Shown: positions 31,203 through 42,355, numbered from the stretch's first letter. The stretch is 64,000 nucleotides of DNA from Staphylococcus sp. 17KM0847 (GCF_013463155.1 NZ_CP040781.1:1116001-1180000), one strand, 5' to 3'. The notes: generated from the letters alone by a model not told the origin. A program made the numbers and translations.

Positions 31203-31420
31203 ATAAAAAAAACAAGTTCGGCATGTGCTGAACTTGTTAACTTTATATACAAGTGATGCACTCCATTATCAGTAAGAATAATGACAGATTCTTAGCTCTT
31301 AACCTTAGAATCCAATAAACAGCTTCTGCAAATACTGTTTATTTCGGCATCTCACCCTTTGAATACATATAGCTTGCAGGCCAATATATGTATCTACTTA
31401 TGATTGATGCGCCTCATCAA
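31203..31420 (-). promoter_or_regulatory. Lysine riboswitch (L-box) with terminator
   Basis: On the minus strand the conserved L-box islands occur in order: GATGAGGCGCATC with following AAGTAGA, GGTGAGATGCCGAA, the internal AACAGTATTTGCAGAAGCTGTT stem, CTGTCATTATTCTTACTGATAATG, and GGAGTGCATC, which pairs with the first island. An intrinsic terminator follows at 31203-31240 (AACAAGTTC...GAACTTGTT with eight T). Lysine binding should favour termination and shut off asd-to-lysA. Confidence 0.93.
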
Positions 31421-31449
31421 AAATTATTTAATTAATAGGTATGTGTCAT

Positions 31450-31478
31450 ATTATACATATTTGATACATGACTGTAAA
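31450..31478 (-). promoter_or_regulatory. Lysine operon promoter
   Basis: Minus-strand TTTACA (31473-31478), 17 bases, TATAAT (31450-31455), about 30 bases before the riboswitch. A clean vegetative promoter. Confidence 0.82.
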
Positions 31479-31566
31479 CACTAATGTGCAAACTTTTTAA
31501 ATTTACAGATAATAATAACTTGATAAAGTGTAGAAGAGGGAAGACACTTCAACTTTCTTTCAATAT

Positions 31567-31625
31567 TAAAAGAGCGCGAGATCGCTGCTTTTCCAGCGAA
31601 TAAAATCTCTATCTCGCGTCTTTTT
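31567..31625. terminator. Terminator after the ABC-F gene
   Basis: AAAAGA.CGCGAGAT arms with ATCTCGCG.TCTTTTT, T-rich on both sides. It separates the ABC-F gene from the lysine promoter. Confidence 0.75.
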
Positions 31626-31631
31626 CAATAT

Positions 31632-33239
31632 TTATTTTGTTTTTAAAATCCCTTTTTCTTCTAAATAATTTTCATAAGGTATTTCTTTAGAGAGACCTGT
31701 TTCCACGTCCAAATCAATCACCCGATTTGCAATGGTATTGATAAATTCGAAGTCGTGTGACGTAAAAATGAGTGAACCTTTAAATGATTTAAGTCCTTCA
31801 TTGACAGACGTAATACTCTCAAGATCTAAGTGGTTTGTTGGCTCATCTAGTAATAATACATTCGCACTTGAAAGCATCATTTTACTCAACATACAACGTA
31901 CTTTCTCACCACCAGATAAAACACTTGCTTTTTTCTTAACTTCTTCACCACTAAATAACATACGCCCTAAGAAACCGCGTAAAAATGTTTCTGTTTGCTC
32001 ATCTTCTGGTGCATATTGACGTAACCAGTCAACAAGATTCATATCTATACCTTCAAAAAAGGCTGAATTGTCTTTAGGGAAGTAACTCTGTGACGTTGTT
32101 ACACCCCATTTAATAGTACCTTCATCTGGTTCAAGTTCTCCCGCCAAAATTTTTAATAATGTTGTTTTAGCAATTTCACTACTTCCCATCAATACTGCCT
32201 TATCATTTGGATTCATTGTAAATGAAATATGATCTAGTACTTTTTCACCATCGATTGTTTTAGAAACACCTTCAACAAACAGTAAGTCATTACCAATTTC
32301 ACGTTCAGGTGTGAATTTAACAAACGGGTAACGTCTTGAAGAAGGTTGAATATCATCCAACTCAATTTTTTCAAGTTGTTTCTTACGACTTGTTGCTTGT
32401 TTAGATTTAGAGGCATTAGCAGAGAAACGCGCAATAAACTCTTGCAGTTCTTTGATTTTATCTTCTTTTTTCTTATTTTGTTCTTGTGCCATCTTTTGAG
32501 CCAGTTGACTAGATTGATACCAAAAGTCATAGTTACCCACATAGATTTTAATTTTACCAAAATCTAAATCCGCGATATGTGTACAAACATTGTTTAAGAA
32601 ATGACGATCATGAGACACAACAATTACTGTATTTTCAAAGTTGATTAAAAAATCTTCTAGCCAGCTAATCGCTTGTATATCCAAGCCATTTGTCGGCTCA
32701 TCTAATAATAAAACATCAGGGGCACCAAATAAACTTTGTGCTAAGAGAACTTTGACTTTTTGATTATTTTCTAGCTCTGACATCTTTTTATCGTGTAATT
32801 CTGGATTAATACCTAAACCAGACAATAATGTTGCAGCATCTGACTCGGCATTCCAGCCATTCATTTCTGCAAACTCACCTTCAAGTTCTGCTGCACGAAT
32901 ACCATCTTCATCACTAAAATCAGGCTTCATATAAATCGCATCTTTTTCCTGCATCACTTCATATAAGCGCTCATGTCCTTTAATGACAACATCTAATACC
33001 CGTTCATCTTCATGAGCAAAATGATCTTGTTTTAATACTGCAAGACGCTCATCTTTCCCCAATGATACATGTCCTGTTTGAGAGTCTAGTTCTCCCGATA
33101 AAATTTTAAGAAATGTTGATTTACCCGCACCATTCGCACCAATTAAACCATAACAGTTGCCAGGTGTAAATTTAATATTAACGTCTTCAAATAATTTACG
33201 ATCACCAAATCGTAAACTAACATCCGTAACTTGTAACAT
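31632..33239 (-). CDS. ABC-F family ATPase (YkpA/YbiT type)
   Basis: 535 residues with two ABC domains and no membrane segment; ABC-F proteins act on the ribosome. Domain 1: Walker A GANGAGKST, Walker B LLLDEPTNGLDIQ. A basic linker (about 235-300, KKKEDKIKELQEFIARFSANASKSKQATSRKKQLEKI) joins them. Domain 2: signature LSGGEKVR and LLLDEPTNHLD are intact but the P-loop reads GSSEIAKTT, with Ala instead of the last Gly. GGAGAAAAG upstream of ATG. Not obviously an antibiotic-resistance member; likely a housekeeping translation factor. Confidence 0.9.
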   Translation of the reverse strand: MLQVTDVSLRFGDRKLFEDVNIKFTPGNCYGLIGANGAGKSTFLKILSGELDSQTGHVSLGKDERLAVLKQDHFAHEDERVLDVVIKGHERLYEVMQEKDAIYMKPDFSDEDGIRAAELEGEFAEMNGWNAESDAATLLSGLGINPELHDKKMSELENNQKVKVLLAQSLFGAPDVLLLDEPTNGLDIQAISWLEDFLINFENTVIVVSHDRHFLNNVCTHIADLDFGKIKIYVGNYDFWYQSSQLAQKMAQEQNKKKEDKIKELQEFIARFSANASKSKQATSRKKQLEKIELDDIQPSSRRYPFVKFTPEREIGNDLLFVEGVSKTIDGEKVLDHISFTMNPNDKAVLMGSSEIAKTTLLKILAGELEPDEGTIKWGVTTSQSYFPKDNSAFFEGIDMNLVDWLRQYAPEDEQTETFLRGFLGRMLFSGEEVKKKASVLSGGEKVRCMLSKMMLSSANVLLLDEPTNHLDLESITSVNEGLKSFKGSLIFTSHDFEFINTIANRVIDLDVETGLSKEIPYENYLEEKGILKTK

Positions 33240-33486
33240 GCCTTTTCTCCTTTATATCCTTATATATTCTAATGGGTGCATTATATCATATAATAACGTT
33301 AAGACATAAACAATTATTAAATATACTTCCTGAGGGTACTGAGTTCAATAGTTAATATTTGACTCAAATTCGTAATTTCAATCGTCTACAAATAATAAGA
33401 GATGATATTTATGTTATTTCCTTTAATGCTTATCAGACCCGCACATGCTATAATAAATTTAACATATAAATTAAGAGGAGAACGAT

Positions 33487-34392
33487 ATGTCTTTTAAAGA
33501 AAATGAGATTGTCGGAACCATAGAGTTTTTAGAAGTAAAAGCATTAGAAGGTTCAACATATATACTAGAAGGACCTAACCAAGAGATAATTAAACTGAAT
33601 CAATCAGAAGTTGATGCAACAGATTCTTTAGAGATAGGAGAGGCGTATAGCTTCTTTATCTATCCTAACCGCTCTGGTGATTTATTCGCAACACAAAATA
33701 TGCCTGATATTACAGTAGGACGCTATGATTTTGTACGTGTATTAAGTACTGATCGTGATGGTGCACGTGTAGATGTTGGGTTACCAAGAGAAGTACTTAT
33801 ACCATGGGAAGATTTACCAAAAATAAAGTCTCTTTGGCCTGAAAAAGGGGACTATGTACTCTGTACATTGCGCATTGATCGTGACCGTCAAATGTTTGCA
33901 CGCCTTGCATCTGAAACAACAGTACAACAGATGTTTACACCCGTTCATGATGATCAATTCCAAAATCAAGTGATTAAAGCGCGACCATATCGCTTACTGC
34001 GTGTGGGTTCATTTTTATTAACAAAAGAGGGGCATAAAATTTTCGTCCATGAATCTGAACGTCAAGCCGAGCCACGTCTCGGAGAAGAAATGACTGTTCG
34101 GATTATTGGTCATAATGAAAAAGGGGAGTTAAACGGGTCATTTTTACCATTAGCGCATGAACGCTTAGATGACGACGGAGAAACGATATTCAATCTATTA
34201 ATCGAATATGATGGAACACTACCGTTCTGGGATAAATCAAGCCCTGAAGCAATTAAAGAAGTATTCAATATGAGTAAAGGGGCTTTCAAACGTGCAATTG
34301 GTCACCTTTATAAACAACGTATTATTAATATTGAGACGGGGCATATTACACTCACAAAAAAAGGGTGGGCACGTGCTGATCAAAGCAAATAA
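33487..34392 (+). CDS. cvfB: CvfB, S1-domain RNA-binding regulator
   Basis: 301 residues, equal to the S. aureus virulence regulator CvfB (YitL family). Successive S1-like OB folds: residues about 1-60, 65-140 (VGRYDFVRVLSTDRDGARVDVGLPREVLIPWEDL), 145-220 (RVGSFLLTKEGHKIFVHESE), and a C-terminal winged helix (DKSSPEAIKEVFNMSKGAFKRAIGHLYKQRIINIETGHITLTKKGW). It binds RNA and affects hemolysin and agr output in S. aureus. AAGAGGAG before ATG. Sits alone on the plus strand and ends at a bidirectional terminator. Confidence 0.93.
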   Translation: MSFKENEIVGTIEFLEVKALEGSTYILEGPNQEIIKLNQSEVDATDSLEIGEAYSFFIYPNRSGDLFATQNMPDITVGRYDFVRVLSTDRDGARVDVGLPREVLIPWEDLPKIKSLWPEKGDYVLCTLRIDRDRQMFARLASETTVQQMFTPVHDDQFQNQVIKARPYRLLRVGSFLLTKEGHKIFVHESERQAEPRLGEEMTVRIIGHNEKGELNGSFLPLAHERLDDDGETIFNLLIEYDGTLPFWDKSSPEAIKEVFNMSKGAFKRAIGHLYKQRIINIETGHITLTKKGWARADQSK

Positions 34393-34393
34393 T

Positions 34394-34430
34394 ATAAAGA
34401 GGACATCAACTAAGGTGATGTCCTCTTTAT
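34394..34430. terminator. Bidirectional terminator cvfB/pepF
   Basis: Perfect 15-base stem ATAAAGAGGACATCA / TGATGTCCTCTTTAT with a seven-base loop between convergent genes. Confidence 0.93.
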
Positions 34431-34436
34431 ATATTT

Positions 34437-36242
34437 TTAAGATTCCAGTTCATCTGTTAATGTTTCAAGCTCATCAACTAATGTACTGATATATGCAATT
34501 GTTTGTTTTAAAGGGCGCTCTGTCGTAACATCAATGCCTGCCATCCGTGCCAGTTCAATAGGAGAAGTGCTATCTCCTGCCTTTAATACATGTAACCAAT
34601 CATTAACAGCAGGGGCGCCTTCGTTTTCTATGCGTTGCGCCATGATTGTACCAATTGTTAAACCTGCAGAATAAGTATATGGATAAAGTCCCATGTAATA
34701 GTGTGGTTGACGCATCCAAGTCAATTCTGTGCCTTCTGTTAAGATAACATCATCTCCCCAAAATGTATGAATAACTTGTTGTTTAATACGATTAAGTAGG
34801 GGCGCTGTCAGTGACTGTCCTTGATCTACGTGTAAATACACCTCACGTTGATATGCTGCTTCCAATAAGTGCGTCACCATATTATGATAATATGTACGTG
34901 CCAAAATCGAACCAATTGCCCAACGCTTAAATGCTTTGTCATCACTCGTCGATAAGAGATAATTAAGCATCAGCATTTCATTCATCGTAGAAGGCGCCTC
35001 AACAAAATACATGGATGCATCTGCTTGTAAATAATTTTGATGTTTATGCGCTAATGCAAAATGACCAGCATGTCCTAACTCATGTGCTAATACAAAAGTT
35101 TCTGTCATTTTGCCTGTCCATGAGATAAAAATATAGCTGTGTGTACCATAGGGAGAAGCACAATAAGCCCCTGTCTCTTTGCCTTTATTTTGTGCAAAAT
35201 CAATCCATCGATATTGATACGCATCCTCAATCATTTGATGGTAATCTTCTCCCAGCTTATCTAAAGCACCAAAGATATATTTTTTAGAATCTTCAATTGT
35301 AATATCTGGCTCATAGCTTGGATCTACTGATATTTTTAAATCTTCAAATCTAAGCTCATCAAGATGATTCGTTCGTTGAATAACTTTTGCATAGCGTCTC
35401 ATAATAGGCGCTAAATCAGACATAATAATATCAATTTGACGATGATACATCTCTGACGTCACATCTTGTTCAGCTAATAAATAATCAATAACTGAATCAT
35501 AACCACGTAAATCCGCCTCAATCTTTTCAGCCTGAACATGTGCATTATAAACAGCAGCTGTGGTATGTTCATATTTTCGAATGGTATCACTAAAATGTTT
35601 AAAACTCGCACGTCTTATCGCTGTGTCACAATGATCTTCGTAAATGCCTTCAAAAGTCGTATAATCCATAGCATAGGTATGACCATCGACCTCAAATGTG
35701 CCAAAATCAATATCTAACATCTTTGTAACACCGTAAATATCAGTAGGTGCTTGCAAAACAGGGGACATACGTGTCAGTGCTTCTTCAACTTGTGGATGTA
35801 ATTGATGTGGTTTCAAACGTCGTAACTTAGTTAAATAATAGCTATATGCTGTATGTTCGATCGCTTCATCTAATAGAACATCATCTAATGCGAGTAATTC
35901 AGATTCCAAAAATGTCAAATGACCATAAATTTGACCAACTAATGTATCAAATAGAGCTGCTAATCTTTGTTTTTCTCCATCAGTTGTATCCACACTCAGC
36001 TGTAAACTCGCATAATTTTCAACACGATCAATGTCAATCGCAAGGGTACAGTATGCATCTAACGCTTCTTGTATACGCTTTACACTTGTCATTGTGCCAC
36101 TGTATTGTAACTTAAAATGTTCTGCACGTTGAGGCAACGCTTTTACTGTCGTTTCATATATATCTGTACACTTAAATAAAGCACTTAAATCCCATTTTTC
36201 AGATTCATGTACTTCTAATCTTAACGGTAATGATTGTGTCAC
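34437..36242 (-). CDS. pepF: Oligoendopeptidase F
   Basis: Cytoplasmic M3 zinc metallopeptidase cutting short peptides. 601 residues; zinc motif HELGHAGHF in FVLAHELGHAGHFALAHKHQ, the downstream Glu in VEAPSTMNEM, and the C-terminal YYMGLYPYTYSAGLTIGT typical of PepF. The start is GTG with a strong GGAGG nine bases upstream. Monocistronic on the minus strand. Confidence 0.94.
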   Translation of the reverse strand: MTQSLPLRLEVHESEKWDLSALFKCTDIYETTVKALPQRAEHFKLQYSGTMTSVKRIQEALDAYCTLAIDIDRVENYASLQLSVDTTDGEKQRLAALFDTLVGQIYGHLTFLESELLALDDVLLDEAIEHTAYSYYLTKLRRLKPHQLHPQVEEALTRMSPVLQAPTDIYGVTKMLDIDFGTFEVDGHTYAMDYTTFEGIYEDHCDTAIRRASFKHFSDTIRKYEHTTAAVYNAHVQAEKIEADLRGYDSVIDYLLAEQDVTSEMYHRQIDIIMSDLAPIMRRYAKVIQRTNHLDELRFEDLKISVDPSYEPDITIEDSKKYIFGALDKLGEDYHQMIEDAYQYRWIDFAQNKGKETGAYCASPYGTHSYIFISWTGKMTETFVLAHELGHAGHFALAHKHQNYLQADASMYFVEAPSTMNEMLMLNYLLSTSDDKAFKRWAIGSILARTYYHNMVTHLLEAAYQREVYLHVDQGQSLTAPLLNRIKQQVIHTFWGDDVILTEGTELTWMRQPHYYMGLYPYTYSAGLTIGTIMAQRIENEGAPAVNDWLHVLKAGDSTSPIELARMAGIDVTTERPLKQTIAYISTLVDELETLTDELES

Positions 36243-36399
36243 GTGAAAAACCTCCTTTATATTAAAATTATACCGAATTTTGATATTTTCATATATCTTA
36301 TACTTGATTTTTATTTATTATTACAAATAATTACTGATTGTTACATTAAATTTTAGTATAATGAATAAAATAATAAACAATAAGGAGTATTACAGTAAT

Positions 36400-36726
36400 A
36401 TGTCTATTTTAGAAATGCCAAACTATTTATGGATAACATTAGCTATAATGGTGATTCTAACACTTTTTTGTACACTCGTACTCAATAAATGGTTCGTTAG
36501 TGCTATTATTATGTTTGTATCTCTCGGAATACTTGCATTTATCTTACCAAATTTCTACGTGATTACTTACGAGCCTTTGCTTGGGTATGCAGCATTTGTC
36601 GCTATATTAAGTTTGATCATCAGTCTAATATTATGGTACTTAACACGTGATATGCGTAAACGTAGACAACAGAAAAAATATGAAAAAGAACTTCAACGCT
36701 TTCAACAAAATCATGAACCAAAATAA
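36400..36726 (+). CDS. Small membrane protein, unknown function
   Basis: 108 residues with three membrane segments (about 9-30, 33-53, 58-82) and a basic, charged C-terminal tail (TRDMRKRRQQKKYEKELQRFQQNHEPK). ATG 36400 follows AAGGAG at good spacing; an upstream ATG at 36361 has none. No domain recognised. Has its own terminator. Confidence 0.7.
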   Translation: MSILEMPNYLWITLAIMVILTLFCTLVLNKWFVSAIIMFVSLGILAFILPNFYVITYEPLLGYAAFVAILSLIISLILWYLTRDMRKRRQQKKYEKELQRFQQNHEPK

Positions 36727-36736
36727 AAATAAATAG

Positions 36737-36782
36737 TGAAAACGCCTGTTAGCAATAAAATGTTAATGGGTGTTTTTTTTAT
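36737..36782 (+). terminator. Terminator of the small membrane gene
   Basis: AACGCCTGTTA / TAATGGGTGTT imperfect stem followed by eight T. Confidence 0.75.
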
Positions 36783-37579
<797 letters not shown>

Positions 37580-37665
37580 GTGATTGATTATTAGAGATAA
37601 GGTCAGTATCTAAATTTATAAAAATGACCAAAGATACTTCAAAGACTTGATTAATAATCAATCAC
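37580..37665. repeat. Long foldback after femB
   Basis: GTGATTGATTATTA (37580-37593) is the exact reverse complement of TAATAATCAATCAC (37652-37665). Inside, GGTCA pairs with TGACC and GTATC with GATAC. On the minus strand it begins five bases after the femB stop but has no T run, so it is a structured 3' region or an RNA element rather than a standard terminator. Confidence 0.65.
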
Positions 37666-37670
37666 ATTTT

Positions 37671-38930
37671 CTATTTTTTTATTTTTTCTCTTATACGATT
37701 CATCAATTGAAAAATAAAGTATTTCGGCTTGTTAATCGGTTTATAGAAGTCTCCAATCAGTTCTTCTATTTGAACATTAAAACCTCGTTTGAAGCGATAA
37801 ACACCATAGTCTTCGCTTTCTTCTGTAAAGTTACCTGACAAACCATAAAAATTATAACGTTCATAACCGTGCTCAAAACAGTAATTGATCATATGCCAAT
37901 GCATAGCATAAGGACCCATAAAGTGATTGTACTTTTCGCTAGATCCACCTGAAAAATAATTGATTTCATACGCATTGGCAAAGAAAATACCTGATGCAAG
38001 ATTTAAAACTGAACCATCTGTCTTTCTCAATTCACTCACTTTAAGCATTTCTTGTTGATCATGATCAATTTGCTTATCTAACTCCGCAATTTTCTTCAAT
38101 TGTTTGTCTGATTTATTTTCTTTTGCCATCATTTGGTCACGTCTCGTTTCTTTATCATTCAAACTTTCTTGAAGAGACGTCAAATAGTGATCTAAATCGA
38201 TATAAGCTAAAGGCATAAGCGCTTTATCACCATAATGTTGGAAAAAGTTTCTAAAATACGCATCGGTTTTAGAAGCAAATCCTGTGCGTGCTTCAGTTTC
38301 TCGATATAACTCCAAAAACAAGTCCATTTCGTCTTTACCAAGAAAACGCACTTGCACACCAAAATTGTTTGCCTTATTAATGTTACGTTTACGTTGGCTA
38401 TCAAAGGTTTTCTTTAGACTTTGGGGTGTATGTTCTTTTAAGTCTAATACCCCCATCCATCTGACTTGGCTGGTTGAATCGTATTTTGTCGTAAAGCCAT
38501 GATGAATATATCCATGTGATTTCAACAGCTGTACAAGTTTATCTCCAATTTCATTTTTCTTAATGATATGAATATCTTTGTCGTAAATATTATACAACCA
38601 ATATGGATCTAACTTGACATATAAACATTTATTTTTCACCAAATACGCATCTAGCGCTTTTAAGTAAAAATCAACTAATCCTAAATCATTGTAATCCATA
38701 ACAGGACCACGATTTGAATAATAGACATAACTTCCCATTGTTGGTATTTTAGAAAATAAACTTGCTGCAATGACATGATTATTATCATCTTTTACACCTA
38801 ATAAAACAACTTGAAAACCATCTTCTTCACGGGTTGTAATGTTTTCTTTAACTTGGAAATAATGACTCTCTAATGTGGGGTCTTGAACAAATTGATCATA
38901 TTCTTCAACTGTTAACTCTGTAAATCTCAT
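37671..38930 (-). CDS. femB: FemB, glycines 4-5 of the pentaglycine bridge
   Basis: tRNA-dependent peptidyltransferase adding the last two glycines to the staphylococcal interpeptide bridge on lipid II. 419 residues, close to S. aureus FemB throughout ([81 protein letters not shown]). The coiled-coil arm (about 240-300) is [39 protein letters not shown]. 26 bases after femA. Confidence 0.97.
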   Translation of the reverse strand: MRFTELTVEEYDQFVQDPTLESHYFQVKENITTREEDGFQVVLLGVKDDNNHVIAASLFSKIPTMGSYVYYSNRGPVMDYNDLGLVDFYLKALDAYLVKNKCLYVKLDPYWLYNIYDKDIHIIKKNEIGDKLVQLLKSHGYIHHGFTTKYDSTSQVRWMGVLDLKEHTPQSLKKTFDSQRKRNINKANNFGVQVRFLGKDEMDLFLELYRETEARTGFASKTDAYFRNFFQHYGDKALMPLAYIDLDHYLTSLQESLNDKETRRDQMMAKENKSDKQLKKIAELDKQIDHDQQEMLKVSELRKTDGSVLNLASGIFFANAYEINYFSGGSSEKYNHFMGPYAMHWHMINYCFEHGYERYNFYGLSGNFTEESEDYGVYRFKRGFNVQIEELIGDFYKPINKPKYFIFQLMNRIREKIKK

Positions 38931-38956
38931 AACTCGTAATTCCCCTTCTCTCTTTA

Positions 38957-40216
38957 CTATAACTTCTGCTTTAATGCCTTGATTTTTGTATATAGTTTAT
39001 ACGCGGGTTTGTTCACAGGCAAGATAAAATCACCAATATACTCAATGACATCTGCATTATAACCTTTTTTAAATTTAACAACACCTGCATCTTCTGCATT
39101 TTCTGTAAAATCTCCACTAATACCATAAAAATTGTAGCGCGAGATATTTTGATCTATTGCATAATTAATCATTTCCCACTGTACAGCATAGCTCCCTGCA
39201 AAATGTCTATATTGGTTTGCTGTGCCACCTGCGTAATAAACAACTTCAAAAGGATTAATAATAAAGAAACCAGCAGATATCGGCAATGTCTCTCCATGCT
39301 GTTTATGAAGTGTTTGCGCCTCGTCTAACTTCGATTGATTTGCCTCTAATTGCTGTTCTAAATTCTGCTTTTTATTCAATGCTTTTTTATTATCAGGACG
39401 TTTTTCTATTTCTTTTTCAGCTTTATGAATTTCTTTCTTATAACTTTCTTCTTCTCGTTTTAACTCTTCAATATATGTTTGAAAATCGATATATGCCAGT
39501 GGTACAAGAACGCGATCTTTATAATGTCGCATACGGTTATAATAGAAGTTGTCTTCTCGATCAACAAAATCTTTCGTTTCTGAAGTATCTTCCATAAAAC
39601 TTCTAAAGATAGGCAGTTCTTCTTCTTCCAAAAATCTTACTTTAACACCATTTTTATGTACTTTCTTTGTATTACGTTTACGCAAATTATCCATATTTTT
39701 CAATACGTCTTGTGCTGTTTTATCTTTCAAATCTAATACAGAGTGAAAACGGATTTGGCGAACCGTATCAAATCCTGTTGTGAACCCTTCATGTGTATAA
39801 CCGAGTGCTGCAAATTTATCAAATAACCAATCGGTAGGATACGCTTCTAATATATCTCCATCATGGTTTCGTTTAGCAATTGGTAAATAAGGATCTACTC
39901 GTAAATAAAGGGCTTTATGTTGCTTAACATAGTCTCCTAAGGCTTTAAAGAAAAAATGTACGAGTTCTTTATGGTCATAATCCATAACAGGTCCACGATT
40001 CGTATAAAAATACTTAAATACTTTCATCACTGGAACCGCTGTTAAAAGACATGCCGCTAATACATTATTGTTATTGTCTTTAACGCCGACAAGATGTGTT
40101 TCCACACCTTCCGCAATTTTCAGCTCATAATTGCCCACCATTTGTGTAAAATGGCTATACGGCATTGTATCTGTAAATGCATCAAACTCTGCCGTTGTTA
40201 AGTTCGTAAATTTCAT
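38957..40216 (-). CDS. femA: FemA, glycines 2-3 of the pentaglycine bridge
   Basis: Adds glycines 2 and 3 to the bridge; needed for full beta-lactam resistance and lysostaphin sensitivity in S. aureus. 419 residues: [94 protein letters not shown], coiled-coil arm ([37 protein letters not shown]) and the C-terminal [31 protein letters not shown]. First gene of the femAB unit. Confidence 0.97.
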   Translation of the reverse strand: MKFTNLTTAEFDAFTDTMPYSHFTQMVGNYELKIAEGVETHLVGVKDNNNNVLAACLLTAVPVMKVFKYFYTNRGPVMDYDHKELVHFFFKALGDYVKQHKALYLRVDPYLPIAKRNHDGDILEAYPTDWLFDKFAALGYTHEGFTTGFDTVRQIRFHSVLDLKDKTAQDVLKNMDNLRKRNTKKVHKNGVKVRFLEEEELPIFRSFMEDTSETKDFVDREDNFYYNRMRHYKDRVLVPLAYIDFQTYIEELKREEESYKKEIHKAEKEIEKRPDNKKALNKKQNLEQQLEANQSKLDEAQTLHKQHGETLPISAGFFIINPFEVVYYAGGTANQYRHFAGSYAVQWEMINYAIDQNISRYNFYGISGDFTENAEDAGVVKFKKGYNADVIEYIGDFILPVNKPAYKLYTKIKALKQKL

Positions 40217-40648
40217 ATAACTACTCCTACTTCTTTATTCAATATTCATTCCCTATGATTGATTGTAAATTAAACATACGCGTTATGCCATATCAATCAA
40301 GTAAAGTTAAAACAAAAGATACATCTTTGCTCGTTTAGATATTTATCTTATTCCTTATTCGTTTTAACAAAACATTTTGTCATACTTGGCCTTACTTTTA
40401 ACAGTTTCTATTCATGCTTATTGATTCTACACATTTATTATAAATCCATACCTAATCGTATTAGGCAATGTATGCCTTGTTGGTCAAACTATATTTTAAC
40501 GCATTGGGACTATTTTAGCCAACAACACGATACATTTCCTACTAGAAATATGATAAAAAGAATTGTGCTTGCTTTTAAAACATAACTATTGCAATAAGTC
40601 GCTTTAAAATGTTAAAATGTCTGAAAATTAATACAACGAGGTGAGAAG
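40217..40648. other. 432-base divergent spacer between femA and tyrA
   Basis: No gene. On the plus strand a tyrA promoter is visible, TTGCAA (about 40590), 18 bases, TGTTAAAAT. A small CCTAAT/ATTAGG hairpin lies near 40450. The femAB promoter must be on the minus strand; TATAAT-like hexamers occur but none has a convincing -35. S. aureus has the trp operon in this interval. Confidence 0.6.
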
Positions 40649-41740
40649 ATGAGGCATGTTTTCTTCGTAGGTTTAGGTCTCATTGGAGGAAGTTTAGCGA
40701 GTAATCTAAAATATTTTCACTCTGATGTAACAGTCAGCGCCTATGATTCAGACGATCAACAACTTGAACGTGCAAAATCTATTGGTATTATTGATATACC
40801 GATTCAACACTTTGAGGAAGGTGTATCGCAAGCCGATATTATTATTTTTGCTACCCCTGTTCAAACAACTGTAAATTACTTAAAAATGTTACCTAACCTC
40901 AACACGAAATCGGGACTCATTGTTACAGATACTGGTAGTACAAAATCTACAATTCAAGCATATGAATCTACTTTATTAAAACATGGTATTCACTTGATTG
41001 GTGGACATCCAATGGCAGGAAGTCATAAGTCAGGTGTTTTAAATTCTAAAAAACATCTATTTGAAAATGCCTACTATATTCTCGTACATGACCTTCCTGA
41101 AAATAGCCAAGCTTATCATCAAATTGTCCAACTACTTAGATCAACACAAGCTCAGTTGATTAAGATGACTGCCAAAGAACACGATTATGTAACGGGTATT
41201 GTAAGTCACACACCTCATATTGTAGCTTCTAGTTTAGTTTCATTAAATGCACATTATGCTCCTGAAAATCCACTTGTACAAGAACTTGCTGCTGGTGGTT
41301 TTAGAGATATTACACGTATCGCGAGCAGTAACCCAGAAATGTGGCGGGATATTACCATAGAGAATAAAACACATATTCTAACAATTATGAAACAGTTTCA
41401 AGCACAGCTCACTGATGTCATTACACTATTAGAGTCAGATGATGCGTCATCTCTTTTTAACTTTTTTGAGTACGCCAAATCGTATCGTGATGCTTTACCT
41501 ATACGCAGTCAAGGTGCAATGAATAGCACATATGACCTGTACGTCGACATTCCAGATAAAGCGGGAACCATTTCACAAATTACTGATATTTTAAGTACAC
41601 ACCATATTTCAATACGCAATTTAAGAATTTTAGAGTTACGCGAAGATATTTACGGTGCACTGCGTATTAGCTTTAAAAATGCTAAAGATAGAGATTTAGG
41701 ACAGCAAGCACTTACTGATTTTGATACATATATCGAGTAA
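40649..41740 (+). CDS. tyrA: Prephenate dehydrogenase with ACT domain
   Basis: NAD-dependent oxidation of prephenate toward tyrosine. 363 residues: Rossmann loop [25 protein letters not shown], catalytic/substrate motif [15 protein letters not shown], helical domain with [13 protein letters not shown], and a C-terminal ACT domain (about 292-363, [34 protein letters not shown]) for feedback by an amino acid. GAGGTGAG before ATG. Monocistronic with terminator. Confidence 0.95.
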   Translation: MRHVFFVGLGLIGGSLASNLKYFHSDVTVSAYDSDDQQLERAKSIGIIDIPIQHFEEGVSQADIIIFATPVQTTVNYLKMLPNLNTKSGLIVTDTGSTKSTIQAYESTLLKHGIHLIGGHPMAGSHKSGVLNSKKHLFENAYYILVHDLPENSQAYHQIVQLLRSTQAQLIKMTAKEHDYVTGIVSHTPHIVASSLVSLNAHYAPENPLVQELAAGGFRDITRIASSNPEMWRDITIENKTHILTIMKQFQAQLTDVITLLESDDASSLFNFFEYAKSYRDALPIRSQGAMNSTYDLYVDIPDKAGTISQITDILSTHHISIRNLRILELREDIYGALRISFKNAKDRDLGQQALTDFDTYIE

Positions 41741-41768
41741 CTTTTTCCGTCTCACTCAACCATAGCTA

Positions 41769-41809
41769 AAGCGGTACACTCAAGTCAGAATATCTGATGT
41801 GTACCGCTT
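41769..41809. terminator. Bidirectional terminator tyrA/Spo0M-like gene
   Basis: AAGCGGTACAC / GTGTACCGCTT stem with a 19-base loop between convergent genes. Confidence 0.8.
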
Positions 41810-41820
41810 CCACATATTGC

Positions 41821-42228
41821 TTAATGTATATAAGGAATAACTGCTTCAACCTCTTCATCAATGCCTAAATCAATATAGACATGTGTATTCAAAATGATCT
41901 GACTGGCTTCTGACTTAAAATCCCATTGTTTAGGTTTAAATTTAAACAAGATTTTCTTTTGTTCACCGACATCAATAGTAAATGTATCATCAATAACAAA
42001 ATGATCAATTTCACGTGTTAATCTTGTAAACTCACTCGTTTCGTCATTATTCTCATATTTTTCAAGTAACTTCAACTCAATATGTGTTACTTTTTGATCA
42101 CTTTGCCCTGCTTTCAACTTAATATAGCCAGTAATTGCATCATCTACCGTATATTTTTGTTGATCAAGATGAATCAGTACCTTCATACCGTTAATTCCTA
42201 ATGATGTTAAGACATTATCAAACCCCAT
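41821..42228 (-). CDS. Short Spo0M-like (arrestin-fold) protein
   Basis: 135 residues resembling the N-terminal half of Bacillus Spo0M (about 250 residues): VLTSLGINGMKVLIHLDQQKYTVDDAITGYIKLKAG, KVTHIELKLLEKYE, KILFKFKPKQWDFKSEASQIILNTHVYIDLGIDEEVEAVIPY. The C-terminal arrestin lobe is missing; the gene ends cleanly, so it is a short family form rather than a visible truncation. Staphylococci do not sporulate; role unknown. GGAGGTTATC before ATG. Confidence 0.78.
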   Translation of the reverse strand: MGFDNVLTSLGINGMKVLIHLDQQKYTVDDAITGYIKLKAGQSDQKVTHIELKLLEKYENNDETSEFTRLTREIDHFVIDDTFTIDVGEQKKILFKFKPKQWDFKSEASQIILNTHVYIDLGIDEEVEAVIPYIH

Positions 42229-42355
42229 ACGATAACCTCCATCTTGTATATTCTCTAATCACCTCTATCATACGTGTTTTTAATCATTCTACGCAACCAT
42301 TAATTAAAAATGATATAATGAAAAAAACGTATCATTTTAGAAAGGGGCAATAACT

